DNA of 64,000 bases, from NCBI GenBank assembly GCA_910584985.1, contig CAJUDJ010000007.1, positions 1-64,000 of the forward strand, given 5' to 3'. A model generated the notes under the pieces. It was not told where the DNA came from. It saw only the letters and a program-made list of their open reading frames with translations, and did not search any database. Source of the stretch: an uncultured Eubacterium sp. (lineage in GTDB: Bacteria; Bacillota; Clostridia; Oscillospirales; Acutalibacteraceae). Below, piece by piece: positions 32,884 to 41,796 of the stretch. Both the position numbers and the translations under genes were made by a program. Position 1 is the stretch's first letter, and every line of letters begins with the position of its first letter.

Positions 32884-35442
32884 TTAATCTTTGTTATTTT
32901 TCTTATCAGCTTTTGCTGCCTTCTTTTCAGCCTTTGCTGCTTTCTTTGCTTCAAGCTCTGCAAGTTCATCTGCACGCTTTGCGGCAATTTCTGCTTCTTT
33001 GATACGGTCGGCTTCATCTGCATTTGCCTTTGCCTCGTCATAGCGGGCTGCTATTTCATCAAAGTGCTTGAAGTTTTCTTCCTGAACAAGAAGCTTTCTC
33101 GCATCAACATAAGCCTTTGCTGCACGGTTGAACTGTGCAAATTCATCTGTAAGAAGCTTAGATTTAGCACGAACAGCTTTACGCTTTGCTTCAAGTTCTT
33201 TAATCTTTGCATTGCATTCTTCAACAACTGAATGATTCTTTGCCTTATGAGCAATGCTTTTTTCCTTAACAAGCTCTGCAATTTCTTCGTTGTAGCGGTC
33301 TTCCTCGTCAAACATGGCAAGAAGTGCTTCCATATCCGGCTCAACAAATTTCTTAACACTGCCAAAATATTTTTCATATGCCTTTTTGGAAGAAATTCTT
33401 TTCTTTGCAACCTCTATTGAGAATTTACGTATCTGCTTTTCTTCCTCAGTGTTTTTTGGAAGATTCTTTGCTTTTGCAAGGTCAACATTTAATTCTTCAA
33501 AAGAAGAGTTTTTGATACCGTCAAGTCCGAGGTCAAATATTCTTCTGTAAACATCAACCTGGTGCTGCATAGCTGCCGTATTGAATTTATCAAGTTCATC
33601 ACAAACAAACTTTGAAATATCAATATTTTCATTGAATATAAGCGCTTCCTTATATTCTTTTTTGGCTTTTTTGTATTCTTCCTTATTCGGAGCATTTTTA
33701 TACATATTCTTGCTGACTGCCTTGGGCTCGGCAACTGCCATTTCTCTGGCTTCGCGAACAAGATCAATTGCATCAACAATCTGACGGTCGCTGAGCGCAT
33801 CGTTACCGTAATCCTCAAACATAGCACGAACCTGAAGAACCTTGATAACTGATTTCTGCTTTTTTTCCGAGAAATCATACCAGAAATACGGAACAACATT
33901 AAGAAGTGCACCAATTGCAGAAATAAGAATCAAAGCACTGAGAAGCGGATAAAGAACATCCGGATCATATAATGCGGAATATGCATTGTTAAAGTTATCC
34001 TGACCGGTTGCCAGCTGTTCGGAAAGAATAGTGCCAACTGTTTTTCCGTCTCCCATTACGCGGTTAAGAATATCAGGATTGGCTGTTACAACAGCAGCAT
34101 TTTCCTTTGTAATTCCGCCTCTTTCATAGATAATCGGCAGAACAGAAGAAGTCAGAAGGCTGATAACCGTTCCGATTGTGGCAACTGCGGAGAACATTCC
34201 GTCAATACGCTCACCTGATTTATACTGCTGGAAATCACGGATATCTGCCTGAATTGCCGGATTAAGGATATGTGCAAAAGAGCCCATGAAGGCATTCAAA
34301 TACATACAGCCGAGAACAAGCCAGATAACTGCCTTGGGATCTGCCTGAATTGCCGGCATCAGCATAAGGATAAATACAATGTTGAATATGTTTGTAACAA
34401 CAAGCACTGCCTTTTTGCCCCATTTGCGGATGCAGAACGGAGCAAGAAGCATACCCCAAAGAGAAGCATTACCATACAGAGTTTGAACAAGGCCGAATAC
34501 ATTACCGGAGCAAACACCGCCGTAGTTATATACCCAGTTAAGAATATTGCTGTATGAAGCTTCAAGAAAGCCAATCCATCCTGCAAGAGAAATAATCCAG
34601 AAATATTTATTCTTTGCAACAGCTTTTAAAGCATCAATAAACTTAATCTGAACAACATGCGTTCTTGCCTGAACAATTCTTTCCTCAGTATTCTTATAAA
34701 CAACAATACAAAGTAAAATGCCGAGAATTGTAAGAATGGGATATACCAGTCTGTAAACACGGATATCGGTTGTGTTTGAATGGAAAACATTTGCTGCAAT
34801 AAGCGGTGTAACCAATGAAACAATCGTTGGACCAAATGAATAAACAACGCTTTTTACAGCAGTAACATCTGCTCTTTCCTGCGTGTTTGGCGACATAACA
34901 TGAATCAAATTCTCATATGCATCATAGAAGAAATAATAGAAGAAATGCAAGAACAGATTGAAAATAAGTATTAATGCACATTTTGCTATGTAAGCTCTTG
35001 TTTCTCCGAGAAATTCACCCGTGCCGAAAATTATTTCAAGCTTGTCATACGGGAACCAAACCATAAGAATGGAAATGATTGCCGTAGGCACACCCATCTT
35101 CAGAATGTAAGGACGGTATTTACCAGCTTTGCTTCGTGTGTTATCAATGATATTTGCACGTATAGCCGTAAGCGGAATATTTGCGAGCACAGCGATAACA
35201 TAAAGTATATACATATGTGTAGGGTCTACACCGAGCGTACTTGAAATAAGCGTGTTGTTTGTTGATAAGAGACATGCAGTTGCAATATTGATGATTAAGT
35301 ATGCACCGATACCGCCGCCCGAATAAGCCGCAATCTGCTTCCATGGAATAAAGCGACCCTTCGGTGGATCATTCCAATAATACTTAACCTTGTCTACTAC
35401 AGACGATACTTTTTGCTTTAATGAAACTTCTGCCATATTCAT
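32884..35442 (-). CDS. MFS transporter (sugar:cation symporter type) with long charged C-terminal tail
   Basis: An 852-residue protein. Residues about 35-520 form a 12-helix major facilitator domain resembling the GPH (MelB/XynP-like) family, including NIIDNTRSKAGKYRPY in the first cytoplasmic loop. Residues about 525-852 form a long, highly charged Lys/Glu/Ala-rich cytoplasmic tail with heptad-like spacing that should be helical coiled coil, ending in repeated AEKKAAKADKK-type blocks. Normal GPH symporters are about 450-500 residues, so the tail is extra. Substrate is unknown. It appears to be a single-gene unit with an AAAGGA ribosome-binding site. Confidence 0.85.
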   Translation of the reverse strand: MNMAEVSLKQKVSSVVDKVKYYWNDPPKGRFIPWKQIAAYSGGGIGAYLIINIATACLLSTNNTLISSTLGVDPTHMYILYVIAVLANIPLTAIRANIIDNTRSKAGKYRPYILKMGVPTAIISILMVWFPYDKLEIIFGTGEFLGETRAYIAKCALILIFNLFLHFFYYFFYDAYENLIHVMSPNTQERADVTAVKSVVYSFGPTIVSLVTPLIAANVFHSNTTDIRVYRLVYPILTILGILLCIVVYKNTEERIVQARTHVVQIKFIDALKAVAKNKYFWIISLAGWIGFLEASYSNILNWVYNYGGVCSGNVFGLVQTLYGNASLWGMLLAPFCIRKWGKKAVLVVTNIFNIVFILMLMPAIQADPKAVIWLVLGCMYLNAFMGSFAHILNPAIQADIRDFQQYKSGERIDGMFSAVATIGTVISLLTSSVLPIIYERGGITKENAAVVTANPDILNRVMGDGKTVGTILSEQLATGQDNFNNAYSALYDPDVLYPLLSALILISAIGALLNVVPYFWYDFSEKKQKSVIKVLQVRAMFEDYGNDALSDRQIVDAIDLVREAREMAVAEPKAVSKNMYKNAPNKEEYKKAKKEYKEALIFNENIDISKFVCDELDKFNTAAMQHQVDVYRRIFDLGLDGIKNSSFEELNVDLAKAKNLPKNTEEEKQIRKFSIEVAKKRISSKKAYEKYFGSVKKFVEPDMEALLAMFDEEDRYNEEIAELVKEKSIAHKAKNHSVVEECNAKIKELEAKRKAVRAKSKLLTDEFAQFNRAAKAYVDARKLLVQEENFKHFDEIAARYDEAKANADEADRIKEAEIAAKRADELAELEAKKAAKAEKKAAKADKKNNKD

Positions 35443-35534
35443 ACCCCATTCCTTTATTTATAAAGCCTTTATAATTTAACATATTTTTAATAAAATAGCA
35501 ATAAAAATTATACAGATTTAACAAAAAAATTTTT

Positions 35535-35565
35535 AACGGCGGATTTTATTAAAAAATCCGCCGTT
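35535..35565 (-). terminator. Terminator of the radical SAM gene
   Basis: AACGGCGGATTTT (35535-35547) pairs with AAAATCCGCCGTT (35553-35565) and is followed on the minus strand by TTAAAAATTTTTTTG. Confidence 0.8.
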
Positions 35566-35578
35566 ACATACTGCTTTT

Positions 35579-36661
35579 TTATATAAATTCCAACATATTT
35601 TTCATCAAGTGTGCCGAAGATGAAAAAAACGCTTTATAAGCCTTGCAGAAATCCGTGTTAGCCTTATTTCGTTTACACCCGCCGCCTCTGCACAGGTTAA
35701 AATAACCGCAGCTTCTGCATTTTTCATCAGCAAAACAGTTTTCCTTAAGAAATTTTCTGTGCTTTTCACTGTTAAGCATATGCAGGAAAGATTGCTGATT
35801 TATATTGCCGATTTCCCATTCATCCGTGCAGTAAAAATCGCAGGGATATACCGTGCCGTCCCCTTCAACAACAAACTGCACGGAACAAAAGCCGTTCATG
35901 GAGCATTGTTCTGCGTGTTTTCCCTGAAGCAAAAGCAGATAATTATCAAAAGTGCGCACAGATATTCTGTTTTTGCGCATATTATCATTGTAATAAAGCT
36001 TAAATGCCTTTTCGAGGAAGAACAAATAATCATCATTGTTCATATATAAATCGCTGTTATACTCGCTTTTAAACGGCTTAAGACAATTAATATACTGAAG
36101 ATTAAATATATGATTCTGTTTCATAAACTTATAATGCTCGCGCACGGAATTTGCCAGTTTTTTTGTTACAACAGACAACACATTGAATTCCACATCAAAC
36201 TGCTGAAGCAGTCTGATTCCATTAAAAACATCCTGAAAGGAAGCACTTCCGTCAGGATAAACACGGTAAGCATTCTGTACTTCATTACCGTCAAGCGAAA
36301 CACCGAGCAAAAAATGATTTTCCTTAAAAAAAGCACACCAATCCGCATTTAACAGCGTGCCGTTTGTTTGCAGACAATATGTAATTTTTGAACTATAAAT
36401 ATTATGAACCCGGATAAGGTCTGCAAAGGCTTTATAGAAGTTGATTCCAGCAAGCAAAGGTTCACCGCCCTGAAAAGTAAAAATCATTTCTGAACCCTTT
36501 GCGAATTCAACGGCGGCTTTAATGATATTTTCTGCCGTATTTATGGACATCATGCCCTTTGAATATTCCCTTCTTTCCGAAGCCAGCGAGGAATAAAAAC
36601 AGTATTCACAGTTCAGATTACACACAGAGGAAGCTGGCTTAATCATTACGGAAATCGGCAT
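35579..36661 (-). CDS. Radical SAM/SPASM enzyme, anaerobic sulfatase-maturase type
   Basis: A 360-residue radical SAM protein with the cluster motif CNLNCEYC (Cys14, Cys18, Cys21), GGEP at the SAM-binding loop and a SPASM region near the C-terminus with CDFYC and CRSCGYFNLCRGGGC. The N-terminus SVMIKPASSVCNLNCEYCFY and overall length match anSME, which turns a Cys or Ser of sulfatases into formylglycine. No sulfatase is in the window, so another peptide target is possible. Its start lies 16 bases inside the upstream sirtuin gene, so the two are co-transcribed and perhaps coupled. Confidence 0.85.
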   Translation of the reverse strand: MPISVMIKPASSVCNLNCEYCFYSSLASERREYSKGMMSINTAENIIKAAVEFAKGSEMIFTFQGGEPLLAGINFYKAFADLIRVHNIYSSKITYCLQTNGTLLNADWCAFFKENHFLLGVSLDGNEVQNAYRVYPDGSASFQDVFNGIRLLQQFDVEFNVLSVVTKKLANSVREHYKFMKQNHIFNLQYINCLKPFKSEYNSDLYMNNDDYLFFLEKAFKLYYNDNMRKNRISVRTFDNYLLLLQGKHAEQCSMNGFCSVQFVVEGDGTVYPCDFYCTDEWEIGNINQQSFLHMLNSEKHRKFLKENCFADEKCRSCGYFNLCRGGGCKRNKANTDFCKAYKAFFSSSAHLMKNMLEFI

Positions 36662-37374
36662 TCGTTCACCTCTATTTCATTCAAAACCCCGCCTATATTT
36701 TTACGGATAACCAACTCGGCCCTGCTGTCTGCCGACGTTGGCGTTTTATTAATCAGAACAAAATGCCTGCCGCTGAAATAAGAAAGAAAACCGGCAGCCG
36801 GGTACACGGCAAGGCTTGTTCCGGCAACAATCAGGCAGTCTGCATCGGCGATTGCATCCACTGCTCCACTAACGGTTTCACTGTTAAGCCCCTCTTCATA
36901 TAAAACAACATCCGGCTTAACAATACCGCCGCAGGCCTCACAGCACGGAATACCTTTTGAATTTAAAATATATTCTGCCGAATGGAATTTTCCGCATTTT
37001 GTGCAGTAATTCCTTAAAACCGATCCGTGCAGCTCAAAAACCTTTCTGCTGCCTGCTTTTTGATGCAGTCCGTCTATATTCTGCGTTACAACTGCGGCAA
37101 GTCTGCCTGCGTTTTCAAGCTCAGCAAGCTTAAGGTGTGCCGGATTCGGCTGTGCATCCAAACAAAGCATTTTATCTCTGTAAAACTGATAAAAATATTC
37201 TGTATGGCTGCAAAAGAATGTATGCGACAAAATTTCCTCAGGCGGATAATCATATTTCCGATTATATAAACCGTCCACCGAGCGAAAATCCGGTATTCCG
37301 CTTTCCGTTGAAACACCTGCACCGCCGAAAAAAACAATTTTTCTGCTGTCATCCATAATCTGCTGCAAGTTCAT
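36646..37374 (-). CDS. Sirtuin (NAD-dependent protein deacylase)
   Basis: Removes acyl groups from lysine using NAD+. The 242-residue protein has GAGVSTESGIPDFRS (18-32), TQNIDGLHQKAG, the catalytic histidine in FELHGS and a zinc site made from CTKC and CCEAC. I chose the ATG at 37374, with AGGTGA six bases upstream; the longer reading from 37422 overlaps the MIF gene and lacks a site. It lies between the MIF protein gene and the radical SAM gene, overlapping the latter. Confidence 0.94.
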   Translation of the reverse strand: MNLQQIMDDSRKIVFFGGAGVSTESGIPDFRSVDGLYNRKYDYPPEEILSHTFFCSHTEYFYQFYRDKMLCLDAQPNPAHLKLAELENAGRLAAVVTQNIDGLHQKAGSRKVFELHGSVLRNYCTKCGKFHSAEYILNSKGIPCCEACGGIVKPDVVLYEEGLNSETVSGAVDAIADADCLIVAGTSLAVYPAAGFLSYFSGRHFVLINKTPTSADSRAELVIRKNIGGVLNEIEVNECRFP

Positions 37375-37394
37375 TTTCTCACCTGTATCCGTTA

Positions 37395-37733
37395 TCAGAA
37401 ATTCATATTGTTCCAGCCCCACTGCGTTGTACCGCTGTATTTTACATACAGCTTATCAGCAGGAATGGAAAGTTCCTCTTTAAAAATTCTGCAAACTGCT
37501 TTTGTCATTTCTTCACACTGTGCATCGGTTGATTTTCCAAAAACAGAAATATCCACAAACGCCATTGGCGTTTCTTCGCCTTTGAAATACATTGTGCATT
37601 TGTCCTCAAAGCTTATCATAAGCCAGCTTTCGCTTTTTCCGAGAATTTCGATTGCTTTGCCCAATTTAGCTTTCAGTGCAAGCGCCTTTTCTTTGCTGAT
37701 TTCCACATTTGTGTTCGTATTGATAAATGGCAT
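37395..37733 (-). CDS. MIF/phenylpyruvate tautomerase family protein
   Basis: A 112-residue protein beginning MPFINTNTNVEIS; removal of Met exposes the catalytic Pro1 of the tautomerase superfamily. KLYVKYSGTTQWGWN near the C-terminus is the MIF pattern. It probably has enol-keto tautomerase activity. The physiological substrate in bacteria is generally unclear. It is first of three overlapping or adjacent minus-strand genes. Confidence 0.88.
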   Translation of the reverse strand: MPFINTNTNVEISKEKALALKAKLGKAIEILGKSESWLMISFEDKCTMYFKGEETPMAFVDISVFGKSTDAQCEEMTKAVCRIFKEELSIPADKLYVKYSGTTQWGWNNMNF

Positions 37734-37760
37734 AATAAATCTCCTTTATTTTTTTCATTT

Positions 37761-37789
37761 ATTGTAGTATAATTAATAAGCTAAGTCAA
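37761..37789 (-). promoter_or_regulatory. Promoter of the MIF-sirtuin-radical SAM unit
   Basis: Minus-strand TTGACT (37784-37789), 17-base spacer, TACAAT (37761-37766). Confidence 0.65.
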
Positions 37790-37822
37790 TATAACAATAT
37801 TACTTTAAGGAATGTTTAAAAT

Positions 37823-38848
37823 ATGCAAAAAGTTTTAATTGCGCTTTCAGGCGGTGTAGATTCCTCCGCCGCAGCCGGAATCATAAAAAAGGAATACGAA
37901 GCAATCGGGGCTACAATGAAGCTTTACTGCAGCAGTGAAGCAGACATCAGCGATGCAAAAAGCATATGCAGAAAAATCGGCATACCTTTTCATCTGCTTG
38001 ATTTTAAAGAGGATTTTGAAAACACGGTTATTGCGGATTTTATTAATACCTACAAAAACGGCGGCACGCCGAATCCCTGCATTGTGTGCAACCGAATCAT
38101 GAAATTCGGCAAACTGCTTGAGACTGCCGAAAAGCTCGGATGCGATGGAATCGCCACAGGGCATTATGCAAATATTGAATTCCGTAACGGAAGATACTGC
38201 CTGAAAAAAGCCACGGATTTATCAAAAGACCAGAGCTATGTGCTTTACGGATTAACACAAAGCCAGCTTGCAAAAACCATTTTTCCCCTTGGAAATATGA
38301 CAAAGGAGAAAGCCCGAAATCTGGCAGGCAGCATGGATTTTCAAAATTCACATAAAAAAGAAAGCCAGGATATATGCTTTGTTCCGGACGGTGATTATTT
38401 TAAATTTATAGAAAGCTATACAGGAGAAAAATTTAAGGAAGGATATTTCAAAGACAAAAACGGAAATATCCTCGGAAAACACAAAGGTATAGAAAAATAT
38501 ACAATCGGGCAGAGAAAAGGACTTGGCCTTGCTTTGCCGCAGCCGATGTATGTTTGTGAAAAAAACACAGACAGAAACGAAGTTATCCTCTGCACAAACG
38601 AAGAGCTTTTTGAAAAAGAGGTGTTTATAAATCATTTCAACTGGGTAAGTATGGAAAATCCGAATACAGAATTCAAAGCAACAGCAAAAATCAGATACAA
38701 TATGAAAGAACAGCCCTGCACGGTTTATCCCCTTACTGACACAGAGATTAAAATTATTTTTGACAAACCGCAGAGAGCCATAACAAAGGGACAGTCTGCC
38801 GTTATTTATAATGAAGACTATGTAATCGGCGGCGGAATTATAGAATAA
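37823..38848 (+). CDS. mnmA: tRNA 2-thiouridylase MnmA
   Basis: Thiolates U34 of tRNAs for Lys, Glu and Gln. The 341-residue protein has the PP-loop SGGVDSS (9-15), catalytic Cys89 in NPCIVCN and Cys185 in SQDICFVPDG, and the C-terminal beta domain ending in GQSAVIYNEDYVIGGGII. It is slightly shorter than the usual 355-370 residues. An AAGGAA site precedes the ATG. A cysteine desulfurase needed as sulfur donor may be the one at 31484-32614, but that link is inference. Confidence 0.94.
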   Translation: MQKVLIALSGGVDSSAAAGIIKKEYEAIGATMKLYCSSEADISDAKSICRKIGIPFHLLDFKEDFENTVIADFINTYKNGGTPNPCIVCNRIMKFGKLLETAEKLGCDGIATGHYANIEFRNGRYCLKKATDLSKDQSYVLYGLTQSQLAKTIFPLGNMTKEKARNLAGSMDFQNSHKKESQDICFVPDGDYFKFIESYTGEKFKEGYFKDKNGNILGKHKGIEKYTIGQRKGLGLALPQPMYVCEKNTDRNEVILCTNEELFEKEVFINHFNWVSMENPNTEFKATAKIRYNMKEQPCTVYPLTDTEIKIIFDKPQRAITKGQSAVIYNEDYVIGGGIIE

Positions 38849-38873
38849 AAATCAAACAGCAGAGTAAAACACA

Positions 38874-39781
38874 ATGAATTTCACAAAAAAGGATTATAAA
38901 AAAAGATATAATATAGAAGCATATTCCCTTGCGCCCACTGCATTTGATAAGCTGCCAAACAGCAGCATCGGGCTTTATTGGGGAGAAGGCCACGGCAGCT
39001 CACGCATTATTAACAAGAAAAAGATTGTAAAATGTGCATTTGAAATGATACCTGACGGAATGACGCTTACCATGCGCCATCCGAAATATATCAGCCTTGC
39101 GCCTGCTGAATACGAAAAACAGGCATCTCTGCACGATGACTTTCTGGTTGGAAAGGAGCATCCATGGGGTATGATTCCGTTTGAGCATCCTGAATGGAAG
39201 CCGCTTCTTAACAAATGCAAGCACAGTTTTCGGACGGAGAAATGCCCTGGGGCCGTGATACAACCGTGTCTGTTATAAATCATATGGAATTTCTTCGCCA
39301 ATGCAGGGATTACGGTTTATCCACATTAAGCCTTGAGCATAAAAGAGGAAAACAACAACTACCATTTGATGAAATGGAAGGATGTTTATATCACAGAAGC
39401 TGAACTGAAAAGGAACCGTCTTCCCTATTTTCCCTTATCTTTAAAGGAAAATAAAATCAGCGTATTTGATTACTTAAATGCACATCTTGGCTTTGTTCCG
39501 TGCCTTGGTAATCTGAAAATCAACGGCAATACAGCCGAATTTGATTTATATAATTTCGGCATGGGCGCTCCCATGGATTATAGAATGATCGTAAAATCGC
39601 TGATAAAAAACATACTGTTTGTGAGAATATGAGCGATATATGCCAGTTTACAAGCACCCATTTCAAAACGGAATTTGAAAACAGTCTTGCAATCAGAATA
39701 GAAAGAAAAAATGTGCCGCTTCTTACATACCGCCTTGCCAATTCCGTTGAATATGAAAACGGATGGAATCAAATATTGTGA
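38874..39781 (+). pseudogene. Frameshifted gene of unknown family
   Basis: A continuous protein-like signal starts at ATG 38874 and ends at TGA 39781 but moves between frames three times. Changes occur near 39220-39240 (HSF to SDGEMPWGRDTTVSVI), near 39340 (EHKRG to KEENNNYHLMKWK) and at an A6 run near 39604-39610 (leading to MSDICQFTSTHFKTEF). Joined, it would be about 300 residues with no signal peptide or membrane segment. I do not recognise the family. Either the gene is decaying or the assembly contains small indels, several of them near homopolymers. It lies directly behind mnmA. Confidence 0.65.
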
Positions 39782-39801
39782 TTGTTTATCTGAATTTATA
39801 C

Positions 39802-39837
39802 AAAAAACTGCCCGATAAAATAATCGGACAGTTTTTT
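39802..39837. terminator. Bidirectional terminator
   Basis: AAAAAACTGcCCGAT pairs with ATCGGaCAGTTTTTT (39802-39836), with A and T runs on both sides. It serves the frameshifted gene (+) and the XRE regulator gene (-). Confidence 0.7.
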
Positions 39838-39839
39838 AT

Positions 39840-40505
39840 TTACTTTTTATCATTTGCTCTGCTTCCGGTTTCCTTTTTTGATTTTAGCTTATAAATACCA
39901 AAACCGATAACAAGACCGAACATTGCCACACCCGCACCAATCGGAATCATTATAAATTCAGGCATATTGATTTTATGAAATGCAATCGTATTGGCTGCAT
40001 CAAATGTGGCAGACCCCGCAAGCATATACATAATGCCGAATAAAAGTGCTGAAAACCATTTCCATTTTCCGTAATAATCATTCTTTCCGATAAGTAAGGC
40101 AGTAACAAAGGTGGCAACAGGAAGAATAATATAAAGAGCCATAATTGTGTAACCGATAACATCTTCCCTGCCGAAAAGCCAGAATGAAAGAACGGCAACG
40201 AGCCATACAGCAAAATAAGATAAAATCAGAATAAGCCTTGATATTCGGGTTTTACTTTTCACGATATTTGTGCTTTCTTCCAGATAATGCAGATAGGACG
40301 GCACAGGCGCTTTCCCTTTCAGCAGTTCATCCAGGCTGACGGTGTATAAATCACTCATTTTAACAACGCTGATAATATCAGGATATGTTTTTTCATTTTC
40401 CCAGTTTGATACTGTCTGTCTGCTTACACCAAGTGCCTCGGCAGCCTGTTCCTGCGTAAATTCTGCTTTTATGCGTGCATTTTTTATTTTAAATCCAATA
40501 TCCAT
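39840..40505 (-). CDS. XRE-family regulator with membrane domain
   Basis: A 221-residue protein. Residues about 5-60 form an XRE helix-turn-helix (FTQEQAAEALGVSRQTVSNWENEKTYPD). A linker is followed by four hydrophobic segments (about 90-107, 114-136, 150-168, 184-206) and a basic tail. Membrane-tethered XRE regulators of this kind are common in Firmicutes, and their signals are mostly unknown. Its promoter carries a perfect palindrome upstream, suggesting autoregulation. Confidence 0.9.
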   Translation of the reverse strand: MDIGFKIKNARIKAEFTQEQAAEALGVSRQTVSNWENEKTYPDIISVVKMSDLYTVSLDELLKGKAPVPSYLHYLEESTNIVKSKTRISRLILILSYFAVWLVAVLSFWLFGREDVIGYTIMALYIILPVATFVTALLIGKNDYYGKWKWFSALLFGIMYMLAGSATFDAANTIAFHKINMPEFIMIPIGAGVAMFGLVIGFGIYKLKSKKETGSRANDKK

Positions 40506-40527
40506 TTAAAAACCTCCCCTCAGCTGT

Positions 40528-40556
40528 ATCATACAGAAAAATCCGGGGTTTGTCTA
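40528..40556 (-). promoter_or_regulatory. Promoter of the XRE regulator
   Basis: Minus-strand TAGACA (40551-40556), 17-base spacer, TATGAT (40528-40533). Confidence 0.55.
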
Positions 40557-40558
40557 TC

Positions 40559-40575
40559 AAATGACCTTGTCATTT
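40559..40575. promoter_or_regulatory. Palindromic operator candidate upstream of the XRE gene
   Basis: AAATGAC-CTT-GTCATTT is a perfect 7+7 inverted repeat three bases upstream of the -35 box. It is the most likely binding site of the XRE protein or of an activator. Confidence 0.5.
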
Positions 40576-40632
40576 CTGAATTTATTCTGTCAAAATTCTT
40601 TTACATATTGAATTTCTGCTGCTTTTTAAGAA

Positions 40633-40971
40633 TCAGGGCACAAAAACAAAATGAATCAGCAGCATATAACCGATTGTGCCGGCAGCAATGCTCAGCAGCG
40701 TGTTTCGTTTCCACAGATGCATACCTGCCGTGATTATCACACCAATCAGCTTCGGCACGATGATATTGAAATCTCCTGTTGTAAAATCGGAAATGCAGTA
40801 AATAATCAGCACACCGATGATTGCAGTGGGCAGAATATCACCAAGATATTTTATAAATTTCGGAACGCCTTTTTTTCCGCCGAAAAGTGCAAACGGCACA
40901 ACTCTTGTAATAAATGTGCATACAGCGGCAACTGCAATCATAAGCATTACCTGTGTGTTGGAAAGAGGCAT
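40633..40971 (-). CDS. azlD: AzlD-type branched-chain amino acid exporter subunit
   Basis: Small membrane partner of AzlC. The 112-residue protein has about four membrane helices and the family motifs FITRVVPFALFGG and ILPTAIIGVLIIYC. It begins one base after the azlC stop. AzlCD exports branched-chain amino acids or their analogues, with substrate inferred from the family. Confidence 0.92.
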   Translation of the reverse strand: MPLSNTQVMLMIAVAAVCTFITRVVPFALFGGKKGVPKFIKYLGDILPTAIIGVLIIYCISDFTTGDFNIIVPKLIGVIITAGMHLWKRNTLLSIAAGTIGYMLLIHFVFVP

Positions 40972-40972
40972 T

Positions 40973-41677
40973 TCAGTTTACCCCCTTTTTCTGAATCAAA
41001 GGCTTCAGTGCTGAAAGCAAAGCAACCGTGAGAATAAGGGACAGAAGAAGAAATTTATCAGCGCCGAAAACAATTAAACATAAAACAGCGCATACAATGC
41101 CGATGATACCTGCAAACTTATTTTTTGCTTCTATCATCTGATCTATATAAATAACAACAAAAAGTGCTGTCATTGAAAAATCAACACCTGTAAAATCAAT
41201 CGGAATCAGCTGGCCTGCAAGTGCACCGATTACAGAGCCCAAAATCCAGTAAATATGATCAAACAGACCGATAAAATATCTTGCCATTACCTCATCCACA
41301 TCAGCGGGAACGGTATGTATGGAAGTGTTTACGGAATAGGTTTCATCCGTAAGCGAAAAAATCATAAAAGGATAGCGCCATCCGCCCTTTTTAAAGGTTT
41401 CAACATAGGATAAACCGTAAAATATATGGCGGGAATTCACAAACAGCGTCATAAAAGCAACTGTGGGCAGCGATGCAGCCGAGCTTAACAGAGAAACAAG
41501 AAGGAACTGGCCCGAACCTGCATAAACAACAACCGAAATTAAAATTGCCCATAAAACAGTATAGCCTGCTTCATACAGCATAATGCCGAAAGCAGAGCCG
41601 AGAAAAAGATAGCCGAAAAGCACGGGCAATGATTTTTTTAAAGCAAATTTAATGGTTTGAATTCTGCTTGTTTTCAT
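40973..41677 (-). CDS. azlC: AzlC-type branched-chain amino acid exporter subunit
   Basis: A 234-residue integral membrane protein with about seven helices. Family motifs are LPVLFGYLFLGSAFGIMLYEAGYT near the N-terminus, YAGSGQFLLVSLL, and NSRHIFYGLSY. It forms the large subunit of the AzlCD exporter. Gene order azlC-azlD with one-base spacing is typical. The nearby T-box-controlled oxidoreductase may also handle branched-chain carbon skeletons. Confidence 0.93.
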   Translation of the reverse strand: MKTSRIQTIKFALKKSLPVLFGYLFLGSAFGIMLYEAGYTVLWAILISVVVYAGSGQFLLVSLLSSAASLPTVAFMTLFVNSRHIFYGLSYVETFKKGGWRYPFMIFSLTDETYSVNTSIHTVPADVDEVMARYFIGLFDHIYWILGSVIGALAGQLIPIDFTGVDFSMTALFVVIYIDQMIEAKNKFAGIIGIVCAVLCLIVFGADKFLLLSLILTVALLSALKPLIQKKGVN

Positions 41678-41755
41678 AATTACCTCTTACAGAAAAAACT
41701 ATTAGTTATTATATAAAAATAAATGCAAACTTTCAACAAAATCTTGTATTTATTT

Positions 41756-41764
41756 TGATATAAT
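41756..41764 (+). promoter_or_regulatory. Extended -10 promoter of ppa
   Basis: TGATATAAT is a consensus -10 box with the TGN extension, 33 bases before the start codon. No good -35 box is seen at the right distance, which fits extended -10 promoters. Confidence 0.55.
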
Positions 41765-41796
41765 GATAAAATCATATAAGAAAGAGAGGAATTCGT

